Shown here: piece by piece, positions 1 to 9,298 of the stretch | Layout of the letters: each line of letters starts with the position of its first letter | Position numbering within the stretch: position 1 is the first letter of the stretch | From: Paenarthrobacter sp. AR 02 | GTDB lineage: Bacteria > Actinomycetota > Actinomycetes > Actinomycetales > Micrococcaceae | Direction of reading: 5' to 3' | DNA length: 64,000 nt | Assembly (NCBI RefSeq): GCF_021538675.1 | Contig: NZ_JAJUKH010000003.1 | Location: forward strand, 124,001-188,000 | Translations under genes and position numbers: made by a program | Notes under the pieces: model-generated | Told to the model about the DNA's origin: nothing | What the model saw: the letters and a program-made list of their open reading frames with translations, nothing else | Database searches by the model: none

Positions 1-275
1 GTGGTGGCTTCCGGGGTTTCGTGGACCTCGGCCTGGGTGCCGGCGTCCTCGGTACGGCGTACGAACTCGTCCACGTCCCCCACTTCGACGCTGAAGAGCG
101 TGGAGCCATCCAAGGGGTGGCCGTGCTCCACATGCCCCAGCGCCAGGCGACCCGAACCGGCGTCGAACTCCTGCCACTCGCCGTCGTCGACCGTCTTCAC
201 CAAACCCAGCGCTTCCAGGATGGCGGTCCAGTCTTTCGGGCGGGAGGTGTAGTGGATGGGGCGGGCTCGCAACAT
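1..275 (-). CDS. VOC (glyoxalase-fold) family protein, 3' end outside window
   Basis: The reading frame opens with ATG at 275 and runs off the window start, so about 91 residues are visible and there is no stop. The translation begins MLRARPIHYTSRPKDWTAIL and continues with alternating strand/helix segments ending in VEVGDVDEFVRRTEDAG. That resembles the N-terminal beta-alpha-beta-beta-beta module of vicinal-oxygen-chelate proteins (glyoxalase, bleomycin-resistance and dioxygenase relatives). Members bind a metal or small molecule, but no substrate can be assigned. The gene is transcribed away from the YdeI-type gene at 326, so the two share a 50-bp divergent promoter region. Confidence 0.6.
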   Translation of the reverse strand, partial: MLRARPIHYTSRPKDWTAILEALGLVKTVDDGEWQEFDAGSGRLALGHVEHGHPLDGSTLFSVEVGDVDEFVRRTEDAGTQAEVHETPEAT

Positions 276-325
276 GGGGTCTCCTGGTGGGTTTCGGGAT
301 CCTTCTCCAAGCCTATGCTGGGGCC

Positions 326-919
326 ATGCCCATTGAATTGGAAGAACTACTGGTCAAAGACGCCGACGCGTGGCGCGCGTGGTTGGCCGGCCATGCCGCC
401 GAAAGCCCAGGCGTGTGGCTGATTCTGCATAAGAAGGGCGGCAACGTCACCGAACTGGACTACGACGCGGCGCTGGACGAAGCCTTGTGCTTTGGCTGGA
501 TCGATGGCCAGTCCAGGAGCCGCGACGCTGAAAGCTACTTCCAGCGCATGACGCCCCGGGGCCGCCGCAGCATCTGGTCCGCGCGGAACGTGGGGCACAT
601 TGCCCGGCTCGAATCGGAAGGCAAGATGACCGACGCCGGCCGTTCCGCCGTCGAGGCCGCAAAGGCGGACGGCCGCTGGGAGGCAGCTTACTCGGGTCCG
701 GCCGATTCGGTGGTGCCCGCTGATTTGGCGGCGGCGATCGCAGCCGTGCCGGAGGCGCAGGCCATGTTTGACGTCCTGACATCGCAGAACCGCTTCGCCC
801 TCATCCACCGCACCAACCTGGTCAAAAGGGCGGACACGCGGGAGCGGAAGATCGCCGGTTTCGTGGAGATGCTGGCCCGCCACGAGGCGCCGTACCCGCA
901 GAAGAAACGGCCCTCTTAG
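326..919 (+). CDS. YdeI/OmpD-associated family protein
   Basis: A 197-residue soluble protein with no signal peptide or membrane helix. The N-terminal part (DADAWRAWLAGHAAESPGVW, then ALCFGWIDGQSRS) and the C-terminal part with NRFALIHRTNLVKRADTRER are characteristic of the YdeI/OmpD-associated (bacteriocin-protection-like) family, whose biochemical role is poorly defined. I chose ATG 326 because the conserved N-terminus begins with MPIELEELL; the open frame extends upstream to 287 but those residues look untranslated. The gene ends 13 bp before the convergent end of the iron-transport operon. Confidence 0.75.
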   Translation: MPIELEELLVKDADAWRAWLAGHAAESPGVWLILHKKGGNVTELDYDAALDEALCFGWIDGQSRSRDAESYFQRMTPRGRRSIWSARNVGHIARLESEGKMTDAGRSAVEAAKADGRWEAAYSGPADSVVPADLAAAIAAVPEAQAMFDVLTSQNRFALIHRTNLVKRADTRERKIAGFVEMLARHEAPYPQKKRPS

Positions 920-932
920 GTTCCGGAGCGGG

Positions 933-2099
933 TCAGGATTCGAAGGGGAAAGCCACACCCTCGCCAACCACGCGCAGGCACAGTTCGGTGCCTGGCTTGG
1001 TGATGGAGGCGTTCCAGTGCCGGATGGTAATGACTTCGCCGCCCCCAGGGTAGCGGTAGCTGTTGCCCGAAGCGCTGCCGTCCGGTGCCCTGTACTCGCC
1101 GAGTTTGATACGGACAGTGGTCTCCGGGCCGAAGTAGTCCGTGTCCACCACCACGCCGCGGATCGGGCCGTCGGACGCGATCCGGATCTGCTCCGGGCGC
1201 AGCATGAGCTGGACTTTGCCTTGGGCCGGTGGCCGCCGGACGGGGATCCCGCCCAGCGAACAGGTCGCCAACGAGCCTTCCATCCATGCATCCAGGATGA
1301 CGGCGTCGCCCAGGAACTCGGCGGTGGCGCGGTCAGCCGGGCGGGTATAGACGACGAACGGGTTTCCGATCTGGGCCAGTTTCCCGCCGCGCATGATGGC
1401 TACCTGGTCGGCGAAGGACAACGCCTCCGCTTGGTCGTGGGTCACCAGGATGGTGGTTACTCCCGCAGCATTGAGCACCTTGGCCACGGCCCTGCGGGTG
1501 GCGACGCGCAGGCCGGCGTCCAGGGCTGAGAACGGCTCGTCCAGCAGCATCAGCTCAGGTTCCCGCGCCAGCGCACGGGCAAGGGCGACACGTTGTTGCT
1601 GCCCGCCGGACAGCTGATGCGGACGCCGCTTGGCCATGGACGGGTCAAGGGACACCATCTCCAGCAGCTCCTGGACACGCGCGCGCACTCCGCGGCGGCC
1701 GCCGTCGAGCTTTCCCGCATCCAGTCCGAAGGCCACGTTCTGCCCCACCGTCAGGTGCGGAAAAAGGGCTCCGTCCTGGGCCACGTAACCCACCTGTCGC
1801 TTGTGTGCCGGCACCCAGAGGCCCTGGCCCGCCACAGGTGAGCCGTTGAGGCTGATGGTCCCGGTATCGGGATGTTCGAACCCGGCTATCAGGCGCAGCA
1901 GGGTGGTCTTGCCCGAACCTGACGGCCCCACGATAGCGGTGGTGCCGCCCTTGGCCACCGACAAGTTGACGCCCTTCAGGACAGCCTGGGAACCAAAGTT
2001 CTTGGTCACTTCGGCGATGTCCAGGTGGGCGTTCGTGGTGGGGGCCACGGACGGTGCTACCCGGGGTGCAGGAAGCCTGGAGGGGGATTGTTCGGTCAC
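933..2099 (-). CDS. fbpC: Ferric-iron ABC transporter, ATP-binding protein
   Basis: A 388-residue cytoplasmic ATPase that energises import of Fe3+ (or a related metal/ferric complex). Walker A GPSGSGKT lies at about residues 58-65. The signature LSGGQQQR is followed by the Walker B segment LMLLDEP and the H-loop LVTHD. The C-terminal ~110 residues form a TOBE/OB-like regulatory domain. The GTG start overlaps the permease stop (GTGA, 2096-2099), which indicates translational coupling and makes this the last gene of the fbpA-fbpB-fbpC operon. The family also includes spermidine and thiamine importers. The tyrosine-rich binding protein and the upstream iron box favour iron. Confidence 0.9.
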   Translation of the reverse strand: MTEQSPSRLPAPRVAPSVAPTTNAHLDIAEVTKNFGSQAVLKGVNLSVAKGGTTAIVGPSGSGKTTLLRLIAGFEHPDTGTISLNGSPVAGQGLWVPAHKRQVGYVAQDGALFPHLTVGQNVAFGLDAGKLDGGRRGVRARVQELLEMVSLDPSMAKRRPHQLSGGQQQRVALARALAREPELMLLDEPFSALDAGLRVATRRAVAKVLNAAGVTTILVTHDQAEALSFADQVAIMRGGKLAQIGNPFVVYTRPADRATAEFLGDAVILDAWMEGSLATCSLGGIPVRRPPAQGKVQLMLRPEQIRIASDGPIRGVVVDTDYFGPETTVRIKLGEYRAPDGSASGNSYRYPGGGEVITIRHWNASITKPGTELCLRVVGEGVAFPFES

Positions 2100-3697
2100 T
2101 GTCCGGCTACTTTCTTGGACTGTTGGAAAAGCAAGTACGTCATGGGGGCCGATAGCAGGATCATCAGGAGTGCGTAGGGGGCGGCGCCTGCGTAGTCGAT
2201 CTCGCTGCTTTTACTCCAGAACTCCGTGGCCAGCGTCCGGGTGCCGTTCGGCGAGAGCAGCAGCGTGGCCGTGAGTTCGTTGACGATGGCAAGGAATACC
2301 AGCGCCGCACCACCTGCCGCGGCCGGAGCCGTCAGCCGCAACGTGACCCGGAAGAAGGACGTCAATGGGGCCTTGCCCAGTGATTGGGCGGCCTCGTCGA
2401 GTTCCTTGGGCGCCTGGGCCAGACCAGAGCGGATGTTGACCAACGCCCGCGGAAGGAAGAGCAGGACATAGGCTGCGATCAGCACACCGGCCGTCTGGTA
2501 AACACCGGGGACCACCCGAATGCTGACGGTAACGAAGGCCAGCCCCACCACGATGCCGGGGAGCGAACTGGTGACGTAGTTGGAGAGTTCCAACATCTTG
2601 CTGAACCAGCTGGGTCGCCTCACCGCGAGGTACGCCATGGGCAACGCCACCACAGTGGTGACCACAGCGCCCGCCGCCCCGTACAGGAGGGTCTGGACCA
2701 GTGCCGGCATGAACTCCTCAGCTGCCCACACCTCCGTGCCGCCGGCAAACAGCCACTTCAGCACGAACCACAGGGGCAGTCCGAAGGCCAAGGCTGTCAG
2801 GGCCAGGAGTGCCAGCTGCGCGGGGACCTGGAAAACGCCAAGGGGCAACCTGGTGGCTTTGGCTTGTGCACCGGATCCGATGCGCGCGTAACGGGCGGTG
2901 CCGCGGCTCCTGACTTCGGCCAGCAACAGGATCAGGCAAAGGAAGACGAGGACGCTGGCCAACATGTTTCCCGCAGTTCCGTTGAACGTCGACTGGAACT
3001 GGACCATGATCGCGGTGGTAAAGGTGTCGAAGCGGATCATGGCGAAGGCGCCGTATTCAGCCAGCAAATGCAAGGAAACCAGCAAAGCGCCGCCGGTCAT
3101 GGCGATACGCAGTTGCGGCAGCACCACCCGGAAAAAGGCTGCCCACGAGCCCAGCCCCAACGAGGCCGCAGACTGTTCAATGGCCGGATCCAAGCGGCCC
3201 AAGGTGGCTGCTGCGGGGATGTAGACCAACGGGAAATAGGAGAGCGTGGCAATCAGGACACCCGACCCGAGGCCCCCCATCGACGGAACAGCGGACACCC
3301 AGGAGTAGCTGTTCACGAAAGCCGGAATGGCCAGGGGTGCCGCCAACGCAACTGCCCACCAACGGTGGCCGCGCAGCTGGGTCCGTTCCACCAACCAGGC
3401 CCCGCCCACGCCCAGGACCAAGCACAGCGGCACCGTGAACACCGTCAGCAGGACAGTGTTCAGCAGCAGCTCACCCACCCTCGGACGCACGATGAGGCTG
3501 ACGGCCGTCTCCCATCCAGTGGTGGCCGTCATATACACCACATAGCCCAGCGGAATCAGGGAAAACAGGGCGATGAGCACGGCCAACAGGGACACTATTG
3601 AAACGCCGAAAGGCGGGCGGGGGCGCTTGCCCCTGCCCGCCGTCGTCGTGCTTCCCTGGGAACGTGGAACGTCGGGAGCCGATAGATCAGTGGTCAC
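2096..3697 (-). CDS. fbpB: Ferric-iron ABC transporter, two-domain permease
   Basis: A 533-residue integral membrane protein with about 12 hydrophobic helices in two homologous halves, each carrying a binding-protein-dependent transport (EAA-loop) segment: [20 protein letters not shown] in the first half and [18 protein letters not shown] in the second. A fused permease of this kind is typical of FbpB/SfuB iron importers. It starts with GTG at 3697, only 4 bp after the stop of the binding-protein gene, and its stop overlaps the ATPase start. The hydrophilic N-terminus (about 25 residues, rich in R/K) is cytoplasmic. Confidence 0.9.
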   Translation of the reverse strand: MTTDLSAPDVPRSQGSTTTAGRGKRPRPPFGVSIVSLLAVLIALFSLIPLGYVVYMTATTGWETAVSLIVRPRVGELLLNTVLLTVFTVPLCLVLGVGGAWLVERTQLRGHRWWAVALAAPLAIPAFVNSYSWVSAVPSMGGLGSGVLIATLSYFPLVYIPAAATLGRLDPAIEQSAASLGLGSWAAFFRVVLPQLRIAMTGGALLVSLHLLAEYGAFAMIRFDTFTTAIMVQFQSTFNGTAGNMLASVLVFLCLILLLAEVRSRGTARYARIGSGAQAKATRLPLGVFQVPAQLALLALTALAFGLPLWFVLKWLFAGGTEVWAAEEFMPALVQTLLYGAAGAVVTTVVALPMAYLAVRRPSWFSKMLELSNYVTSSLPGIVVGLAFVTVSIRVVPGVYQTAGVLIAAYVLLFLPRALVNIRSGLAQAPKELDEAAQSLGKAPLTSFFRVTLRLTAPAAAGGAALVFLAIVNELTATLLLSPNGTRTLATEFWSKSSEIDYAGAAPYALLMILLSAPMTYLLFQQSKKVAGQ

Positions 3698-3701
3698 AGA
3701 A

Positions 3702-4751
3702 CTAGAGGAGTCCTGCCTTGGTCATCAGGTCGGTGACCTTGGTGGAGTTCAGCTTGGCCGGGTCCACGGTCGGAGCCTGCAGTTCCTTGATGGGAACCAG
3801 CTTGGCGTTGGAATCAACCTGCGAGGCAACGGCGTACTCGAAGGACGTGCCATCCTTGAGGATTTCCTGGCCCTTCTTGCCGGTAATGAACTTCAGGAAC
3901 GCCTGTGCGTCGGCGGCCTTCTTGGAGGACTTGAGGACGCCGCCGCCGGACACGGAAACGAACGCGCCCGGGTCCTGGTTCTTGAAGTAGAACGGCGTGA
4001 CATTCTTGGAGTTCTCGCCGGTCTTGGCCTGGTCACCGTAGTAGTAGTAGTGGTAGATCAGCGCAGCATCCACTTCGCCGGCGTTGACGGCCTTCATGGC
4101 GGTGCTGTTGCCCTTGTAAGCCTTGAAGTTCTCCTTCATGCCCTTGAGCCATTCCTCAGTGGCGGCTTCGCCCTTGAGTTCCAGCAGGGCGGAGACGATC
4201 GCCTGGAAGTCGGCACCGGAAGGAGATGCGGCCCACTTGCCCTTCCACTCAGGCTTGGCCAGGTCCAGCATGGACTTGGGCAGCTTGTCTTCGCTGATCT
4301 TGTTCTTGTCGTACACCAGCACGGTGGAACGGGCGGCGATGCCTGTCCACTTGCCCGTGGAGGGGCGGAATTCTGCGGGAACCTGGTCCAGGGTGGCCTT
4401 GTCTACGTCGGCGAACAGGCCCGCGTTCTCAACCTGCGCCATTGCAGGGGAGTTCTCGGTGAGGAACACATCGGCCGGTGAGGCTGCGCCTTCCTGGACA
4501 ATCTGGTTGGACATTTCGGTGTCGTCGCCCTGGCGGACGGTGACCTTGATGCCGGTTTCCTTGGTGAAAGCGTCAATCCATTCCTTGGTGAGGCTTTCGT
4601 GCTGGGCGTTATAGACCGTGATCCCGTCGCCAGCAGCGGCTGGTTCGGAGGAGTTCGGAGCTGTGCTGGCGTTGGAGCCGCAGGCGCTGAGGCCAAGTGC
4701 GGCCGATGCGAGGAGCGCGATTCCCGCCAGGGCTTTCTTGGGAAAGTTCAT
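3702..4751 (-). CDS. fbpA: Ferric-iron ABC transporter, substrate-binding lipoprotein
   Basis: A 349-residue lipoprotein that captures Fe3+ outside the membrane. The start [10 protein letters not shown] (ATG 4751) gives a proper lipoprotein signal: basic n-region, hydrophobic core and lipobox LSAC with Cys24. An upstream in-frame start at 4778 would put nine hydrophilic residues before the signal. The mature part starts with a Ser/Ala/Pro linker, then [19 protein letters not shown], a type 2 periplasmic-binding fold. The tyrosine run YHYYYYGD matches the Tyr iron ligands of FbpA/FutA proteins. It is first in the operon, and an IdeR/DtxR-like iron box lies about 90 bp upstream, so iron repression is likely. 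Confidence 0.92.
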   Translation of the reverse strand: MNFPKKALAGIALLASAALGLSACGSNASTAPNSSEPAAAGDGITVYNAQHESLTKEWIDAFTKETGIKVTVRQGDDTEMSNQIVQEGAASPADVFLTENSPAMAQVENAGLFADVDKATLDQVPAEFRPSTGKWTGIAARSTVLVYDKNKISEDKLPKSMLDLAKPEWKGKWAASPSGADFQAIVSALLELKGEAATEEWLKGMKENFKAYKGNSTAMKAVNAGEVDAALIYHYYYYGDQAKTGENSKNVTPFYFKNQDPGAFVSVSGGGVLKSSKKAADAQAFLKFITGKKGQEILKDGTSFEYAVASQVDSNAKLVPIKELQAPTVDPAKLNSTKVTDLMTKAGLL

Positions 4752-4842
4752 GAGGGCTTCTTTCTGGGAACACGACACGGAGTCAATGGAGTGGGGTTTG
4801 GCCCGTGCTGGCAGGAAGGTTGGGGTTCCTGCTCTAAAAAGG

Positions 4843-4861
4843 GTAGGTTAGCCAACCCTTC
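4843..4861 (-). promoter_or_regulatory. Candidate DtxR/IdeR iron box upstream of fbpA
   Basis: GTAGGTTAGCCAACCCTTC matches the 19-bp DtxR/IdeR consensus (TTAGGTTAGSCTAACCTAA) at 14 positions. The left half-site TAGGTTAG is intact and the right half is degenerate. It sits 92 bp upstream of the fbpA ATG in the only leader of the iron operon. Seen: the sequence match and its position. Inferred: Fe(II)-dependent repression. Confidence 0.65.
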
Positions 4862-4900
4862 TTAACACCATCCAGAGCGGTAAATGTGACAGGGGTCACC

Positions 4901-4932
4901 ACAATTACGGAAGTATTGCGTGCCGTAATTGT
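4901..4932 (-). promoter_or_regulatory. 10-bp perfect inverted repeat spanning the GH76 stop codon
   Basis: ACAATTACGG (4901-4910) and CCGTAATTGT (4923-4932) are exact reverse complements separated by 12 bp. The GH76 stop codon (4905-4907) lies inside the first arm. In RNA it forms a hairpin without a clear U-tract, so it may be a weak terminator for the GH76 gene or an operator for the fbp promoter just downstream on the same strand. Confidence 0.4.
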
Positions 4933-6080
4933 TGGGGAAGCGTGGCGGCGGCCTCAAAAGCCATCCACGCCTGCAACTGCGTGGAAAGTTCGACGGCGGT
5001 ACCTGGGGGATATGTTTCACCCGCCGGACGCAGGGGATCGAAGGAGAACAGTGGGGATGGAGAGTGTTCCCGCCCCTCGGTTCGGCCCGTCCAGAATGCC
5101 TCTGCCGTATCCCGGACCAGGGAGGCCGCGGCCGTCCTGGTCGGTTCCGGCAGCCGTTCATCGCGGGCAGCCAAGGCGAGATAACGCAGCAGGATGCCGG
5201 TGAACAAGCCGCCGTCGCCGGTTCCGTCGCCGCGGACCACGCTGGTGCCCGGCAGGGTCAGTTCGCGGGCGACAGCGGCCACCAGTGCGGTGGCCCTGCC
5301 GAGGTTGTGCTCGCCACCGAGCTCCAGCAAAGCGCCCAGCACCGGGCCTTGGTTGTAGGTGTACACGGCGTCATCAATCTGAATCCCGCCGTTCGCAGGC
5401 CGCAGGCCATCCAGGAAGATGCCGCGTTCGGGATGGAGCAGTTTGCCGTCGAGCCAGTCCACCAGGGCTTGGGCTTTGCTGCGGTGGCCGGTCCGGGAGT
5501 AGTAAAGGGCAACCGGCGCCGTGGCAGGGGTGTTCTTGAAGTCCCGTTTGGTGCTCCAGAAGGTGCCGCCCCCAAAGTCGTCGGTGGATGCGGAATCGAA
5601 CTGCGGGGTCAGTCGCTTGCGGACTACGGCGTTGCGGCGCCGCCCCGAATTTGCTGACTCTTCCGCGAGCTTGTCGAGTCGGAGGGTGGCAAGTGCCAGC
5701 CACGCCATGTCGTCGTAGTAGTGGTTCTCGAAACGCAGCAGGTTCCTCAAGCGGATGGTGGTGACCAGCCGCGAAGCCAACCTTCCGGCGCTCGGGCGGG
5801 ACGCGCCGTCGAACTTCACCTTGGTGGCCAACTCGCGGCGACCGGCATCCACCAGGCAGTCGACGTAATGTGCCTGCCACCAGTAATGCCATGGCCCCAG
5901 GCGGCTCTTCAGGCCGGCAGTGGGAAGGCTTACCGCCGCGATGTGGGTGCCGGGCAGGAAGAGCAGCCGGCGGCCGAAACCGTGGGTGACCGATCGTGCC
6001 GCCTGGTCTGCGCGAGCAGCCCACTCCGTTGCGTCCGCGGTGGAAGCAGCAGGGCTGTCCGGGGTCTCGTGCGTTGGCAT
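4905..6080 (-). CDS. Glycoside hydrolase family 76 (alpha-1,6-mannanase-like)
   Basis: A 391-residue protein with an (alpha/alpha)6-barrel pattern of repeated helical segments. HYYDDMAWLALA carries the paired aspartates expected of GH76 catalysis, and IQIDDAVYTYNQGPVLGALL is a second conserved GH76 block. The family hydrolyses alpha-1,6-mannan such as yeast or actinobacterial mannans and lipomannan. There is no signal peptide (the N-terminus is acidic and Ala-rich), so this copy is probably cytoplasmic and may act on imported oligosaccharides. It is divergent from the SDR gene at 6174. Its own function in the cell is not evident from the neighbours. Confidence 0.82.
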   Translation of the reverse strand: MPTHETPDSPAASTADATEWAARADQAARSVTHGFGRRLLFLPGTHIAAVSLPTAGLKSRLGPWHYWWQAHYVDCLVDAGRRELATKVKFDGASRPSAGRLASRLVTTIRLRNLLRFENHYYDDMAWLALATLRLDKLAEESANSGRRRNAVVRKRLTPQFDSASTDDFGGGTFWSTKRDFKNTPATAPVALYYSRTGHRSKAQALVDWLDGKLLHPERGIFLDGLRPANGGIQIDDAVYTYNQGPVLGALLELGGEHNLGRATALVAAVARELTLPGTSVVRGDGTGDGGLFTGILLRYLALAARDERLPEPTRTAAASLVRDTAEAFWTGRTEGREHSPSPLFSFDPLRPAGETYPPGTAVELSTQLQAWMAFEAAATLPQQLRHAILP

Positions 6081-6128
6081 GCCACCAGCCTAGCGGGACG
6101 GCCCAAGGTGCGCTGGATCACAATTCCA

Positions 6129-6144
6129 GTTAACATGCATTAAC
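6129..6144. promoter_or_regulatory. Palindromic candidate operator between GH76 and SDR genes
   Basis: GTTAACATGCATTAAC has 5-bp inverted arms (GTTAA/TTAAC) around a 6-bp centre. It lies in the 93-bp divergent intergenic region, 30-45 bp before the SDR start, where a repressor would block the promoter. The bound regulator is unknown. Confidence 0.35.
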
Positions 6145-6173
6145 GGATTCAGGTTCTGCATCAAGGAGGATGG

Positions 6174-6965
6174 ATGGACATCAAGGGCACGGTGGCGCTG
6201 GTCACCGGCGGCGCATCAGGGTTGGGGGCCGCCACCGCGAAGCGCTTGTTCGACGCCGGAGCGTCGGTAGTGCTGGTGGACCTGCCACAGTCGGCCGGCG
6301 AGGACTATGCGGCACAACTCAATGCCGGTGGAGCGGGGGCCAGGGCCGTCTTCGCTCCCGCTGACGTCACCAACGAATCCCAGGTCCAGGCCGCCGTCGA
6401 TGCTGCGATGTCCCTGGGACCACTGCGCATCGTCGTCAATTGCGCGGGCATAGCCACGCCCGGGAAAGTCCTCGGCCGCGATGGCGTGCTGCCCCTGGAG
6501 ACCTTCAACAAAGTCATCCAGATCAACCTGATCGGCACCTTCAACGTGATCCGGCTGGCCGCCGCAGCCATGGTGGAAACCGAGCCGGTCTCCACCGAAC
6601 TCGGAGGACCGGAACGCGGGGTCATCATCAACACCGCTTCCGTTGCCGCCTTCGAAGGCCAGATCGGACAGCCGGCCTACGCGGCCTCCAAAGGCGCCGT
6701 AGCAGCCATGACCTTGCCACTGGCCCGAGAGTTCGCCCGCTCCCTGATCCGGGTAGCGACCATCGCGCCCGGCATTTTTGAAACACCCATGATGGCCGGA
6801 CTGCCCCAGTCGGCGCAGGACTCCCTGGGACAGCAGGTTCCGCACCCGGCCCGCCTGGGCCGCGCAGCAGAATACGCCAACCTGGCCGCCCACATCGTGG
6901 ATAATGCGATGCTCAACGGCGAAACCATCCGGTTGGACGGCGCCATCCGCATGGGACTCAAGTAA
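6174..6965 (+). CDS. SDR oxidoreductase, 3-hydroxyacyl-CoA dehydrogenase type II-like
   Basis: A 263-residue cytoplasmic Rossmann-fold dehydrogenase. The NAD(P) motif TGGASGLG is at residues 11-18, then NCAGIA, the catalytic Ser in INTASVAAF and the YAASK active-site Tyr/Lys. Sequence style and length match HSD17B10-type 3-hydroxyacyl-CoA dehydrogenases. An AAGGAGG Shine-Dalgarno lies 5 bp before ATG 6174. The stop overlaps the next start (TAATG at 6963-6967), so this gene is translationally coupled to an acyl-CoA dehydrogenase, which points to beta-oxidation of a fatty or branched-chain acyl-CoA. The exact acyl substrate is not determinable. Confidence 0.85.
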   Translation: MDIKGTVALVTGGASGLGAATAKRLFDAGASVVLVDLPQSAGEDYAAQLNAGGAGARAVFAPADVTNESQVQAAVDAAMSLGPLRIVVNCAGIATPGKVLGRDGVLPLETFNKVIQINLIGTFNVIRLAAAAMVETEPVSTELGGPERGVIINTASVAAFEGQIGQPAYAASKGAVAAMTLPLAREFARSLIRVATIAPGIFETPMMAGLPQSAQDSLGQQVPHPARLGRAAEYANLAAHIVDNAMLNGETIRLDGAIRMGLK

Positions 6966-8230
6966 TGGGCGACTACAGCGCTGCCCCTGCGACATCCACG
7001 GGCAGCCTCCCAGCGTCCGTAGCAGACCTGCCCACCGCCGACTTTTTCGACTTCGAATCGCTGTTGAGCGTCCAGGAACAGCGGAAACTCAACGAACTGA
7101 GGGCCTTCCTCGAATCCGAAATAGCGCCCTACGCCGGGCAATGGTGGGAAAAAGCCGAATTCCCGGAACAGATCCTGCCCAAACTCGCTGCACTACGCCT
7201 GAGCGCACCCGCGCAGCGCGGCTACACGCACCTCTTCGCGGGCCTGGTGATCGCCGAGATGACACGGGTGGACACGTCCATCGCGACCTTCTTCATGGTC
7301 CACCACGATCTGTTCGTCGAATCGCTGTACGACTTCGGCAGCGACGCACAACAAGACCGCTACCTTGACGATGCGTCCAACCTCCGGACCACAGGCGCCT
7401 TCGCCCTCACCGAACCAGACCACGGCTCCGACGTCGCCGGCGGCATGCAGACAACCGCGCGGAAAGTCCAGCGTCCAGAGTCCGACGGCGGCACCTACTG
7501 GGTGATCAACGGCGCCAAGCGCTGGATCGGGAACGGGACGTTCTGTGATTACATGCTGGTGTGGGCCAAAGACGAAGCCGACGGCTCTGTGCTCGCCTTC
7601 ATTGTGGATGCCTCATTGCCGGGTATCACCCGCAGTCGCATCGAAAACAAGATCGCCTTGCGAACAGTCCAGAACGCGGACATCGTGCTCCGGGACGTCC
7701 ACGTGGCGGAGGCGGACAGGTTTGCCGGGATCAGCAGTTTCGCGGACACGAACCACTTGCTCCGGGGCTCCCGCATCATGGTCGCCTGGCAGGCAGTAGG
7801 CCAGCAACTGGCGGCGTTCGACGTCGCCCGGCAGTACGCCGTCGAACGCCTCCAGTTCGGCAAGCCCCTGGCCAAGTTCCAGCTCATCCAGCAGCACCTG
7901 GTGGACATGCTCGGCAACGCGGTGGCCAGCATGGGAATGATGGTCCGCATAGCCCAGCTGCAGGAGGGCATCTCCACGGATGCGCACGGAATTCGCCACG
8001 GAGGCGCGGACATGGCCCAGGTAGCACTCGCGAAGGCCTACTGCAGTGCCCGAATGCGCGAAACGGTGGCCCTGGGGCGGTCCATCCTGGGCGGGAACGG
8101 CATCGTCACTGACTATCGGATGGCAAAGATCTTCGCGGATGCCGAAGCCATCTACACCTACGAGGGATCCTACGAAATCAACTCCCTCATCGTGGGCCGT
8201 GCTGTGACGGGGGTATCCGCTATCGCCTAG
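6965..8230 (+). CDS. Acyl-CoA dehydrogenase
   Basis: A 421-residue flavoprotein of the acyl-CoA dehydrogenase family. The N-terminal helical domain is followed by the FAD-contacting FALTEPDHGSDVAGG segment and the C-terminal helical domain with AKAYCSARMRETVALGRSILGGNGI. The terminal ADAEAIYTYEGSYEINSLIV carries the conserved active-site Glu (YEGSYE) of the glutaryl/isovaleryl-type branch. It oxidises an acyl-CoA to the enoyl-CoA. The ATG overlaps the SDR stop by one base, so the two form one operon. Nothing upstream identifies the specific acyl chain. Confidence 0.88.
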   Translation: MGDYSAAPATSTGSLPASVADLPTADFFDFESLLSVQEQRKLNELRAFLESEIAPYAGQWWEKAEFPEQILPKLAALRLSAPAQRGYTHLFAGLVIAEMTRVDTSIATFFMVHHDLFVESLYDFGSDAQQDRYLDDASNLRTTGAFALTEPDHGSDVAGGMQTTARKVQRPESDGGTYWVINGAKRWIGNGTFCDYMLVWAKDEADGSVLAFIVDASLPGITRSRIENKIALRTVQNADIVLRDVHVAEADRFAGISSFADTNHLLRGSRIMVAWQAVGQQLAAFDVARQYAVERLQFGKPLAKFQLIQQHLVDMLGNAVASMGMMVRIAQLQEGISTDAHGIRHGGADMAQVALAKAYCSARMRETVALGRSILGGNGIVTDYRMAKIFADAEAIYTYEGSYEINSLIVGRAVTGVSAIA

Positions 8231-8260
8231 GCGCCACACCTGGTCATTGCTGCTGCGTGT

Positions 8261-9088
8261 TCATTCCTGGGGAAGTTTTTCGCCTGCCTCCACGCGGACA
8301 TCGATCGAATTACCGCGGACGGGCATGGGGCAAGTGCCATAGGGCGAAAAGGCGCTGGGGTAGTTGATGGTGCGGTTGAAATCGATGACAACCGACCCGT
8401 CCGGGCGGGGACGCGGAATGAAAACTTTCCGCCACTCATCCGTGGAGTCCCCGTTGGTCTCATCATGGAAGGTCACGTTCAGGGCGCCAAGCTTCTCTTC
8501 CTCGGCATGAAGGCGGATCTCGTGGGGGACGCCCGGCACCCGGAAGACCACCTCGCCCACGGAGCGGTGGACACCGTCGACCAACGGGTTGGCAGTGCCG
8601 ATGGGCACATCCACGGGCTCCGGGTAGGCCTCGAACCTGCCCTCAATAACCCAATCCGGGTTATAGCTGAAAGTAGGAACACCCTTGAACTCCGTCAGCA
8701 CCGGCGAACTGTTGTCCCGCGTGCGGATCGCGTACTTGTCCGCACGCATGGCAAGTTCCACCACCACCTGCCGGCCATCCACCCCGCCCCATTGAACCCA
8801 CATCAGTGAATCTTCATCCTGCAATACCGCGCTGACAGTGCCATCAACAGGATCACCGGTTTCGACAAACGTGAGGCCGTCAGCCGCGCTCGCCGTAAGG
8901 AATGCTGTGGTGCCGTCCGTGGACCAAAGACCTGGCACCAGTTCGAGTTCGGACGGCTCTGGCTGGAGCCATTGGAATGACGTCAGCGTCAGCCAGCCGT
9001 GGTCTGTTGCCAGCGCCGCATTTCGGCCCGAACGAAACCGCTCCCAACGGGCAAGTTGGGCATCGGTGGCGGTGGTGGGCGAGCTCAT
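8261..9088 (-). CDS. DUF1684 domain protein
   Basis: A 275-residue soluble protein. The translation has the DUF1684 pattern: W-x3-R near the N-terminus (LARWERFRSGRNAAL), HGWLTLTSFQWL, then the C-terminal VIDFNRTINYPSAFSPYGTC block with conserved Asn, Pro and Cys. The family is common in actinobacteria and its function is unknown. I chose ATG 9088 because GAGGAG lies 4-10 bp upstream and the family N-terminus starts there; the frame stays open to 9130. No signal peptide. It runs convergent to the acyl-CoA dehydrogenase gene, 30 bp away. Confidence 0.8.
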   Translation of the reverse strand: MSSPTTATDAQLARWERFRSGRNAALATDHGWLTLTSFQWLQPEPSELELVPGLWSTDGTTAFLTASAADGLTFVETGDPVDGTVSAVLQDEDSLMWVQWGGVDGRQVVVELAMRADKYAIRTRDNSSPVLTEFKGVPTFSYNPDWVIEGRFEAYPEPVDVPIGTANPLVDGVHRSVGEVVFRVPGVPHEIRLHAEEEKLGALNVTFHDETNGDSTDEWRKVFIPRPRPDGSVVIDFNRTINYPSAFSPYGTCPMPVRGNSIDVRVEAGEKLPQE

Positions 9089-9175
9089 TGTTCTCCTCGG
9101 CTGGATTCGCATCGGTTGCACTTCCATCAACTATGCGCTGAGCGCGGGCATTCCCGGAATAGACCGCCACTGGAA

Positions 9176-9214
9176 CGGCTCGCGCTGGCCCCCAACCCCT
9201 GCCAGCGCGAGCCG
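9176..9214 (-). terminator. Strong stem-loop downstream of the surface-protein gene
   Basis: CGGCTCGCGCTGGC (9176-9189) pairs perfectly with GCCAGCGCGAGCCG (9201-9214) around an 11-base loop. It lies 85 bp beyond the stop of the sortase-anchored protein and before the DUF1684 start on the same strand, so it should separate the two transcripts. It has no clear U-tract. Confidence 0.6.
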
Positions 9215-9298
9215 CGAATAAAGGACCACGCAGGCGGGCCGCACCGTGTGCCAGCCCACCGACGTGGTCTCGCCCCGAAGGGCATTGCGAACCTTCAA

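Noticed and set aside
2384..3601. 405-codon frame opposite the iron permease
   Set aside because: Gln/His/Gly-rich shadow of a convincing 12-helix permease.
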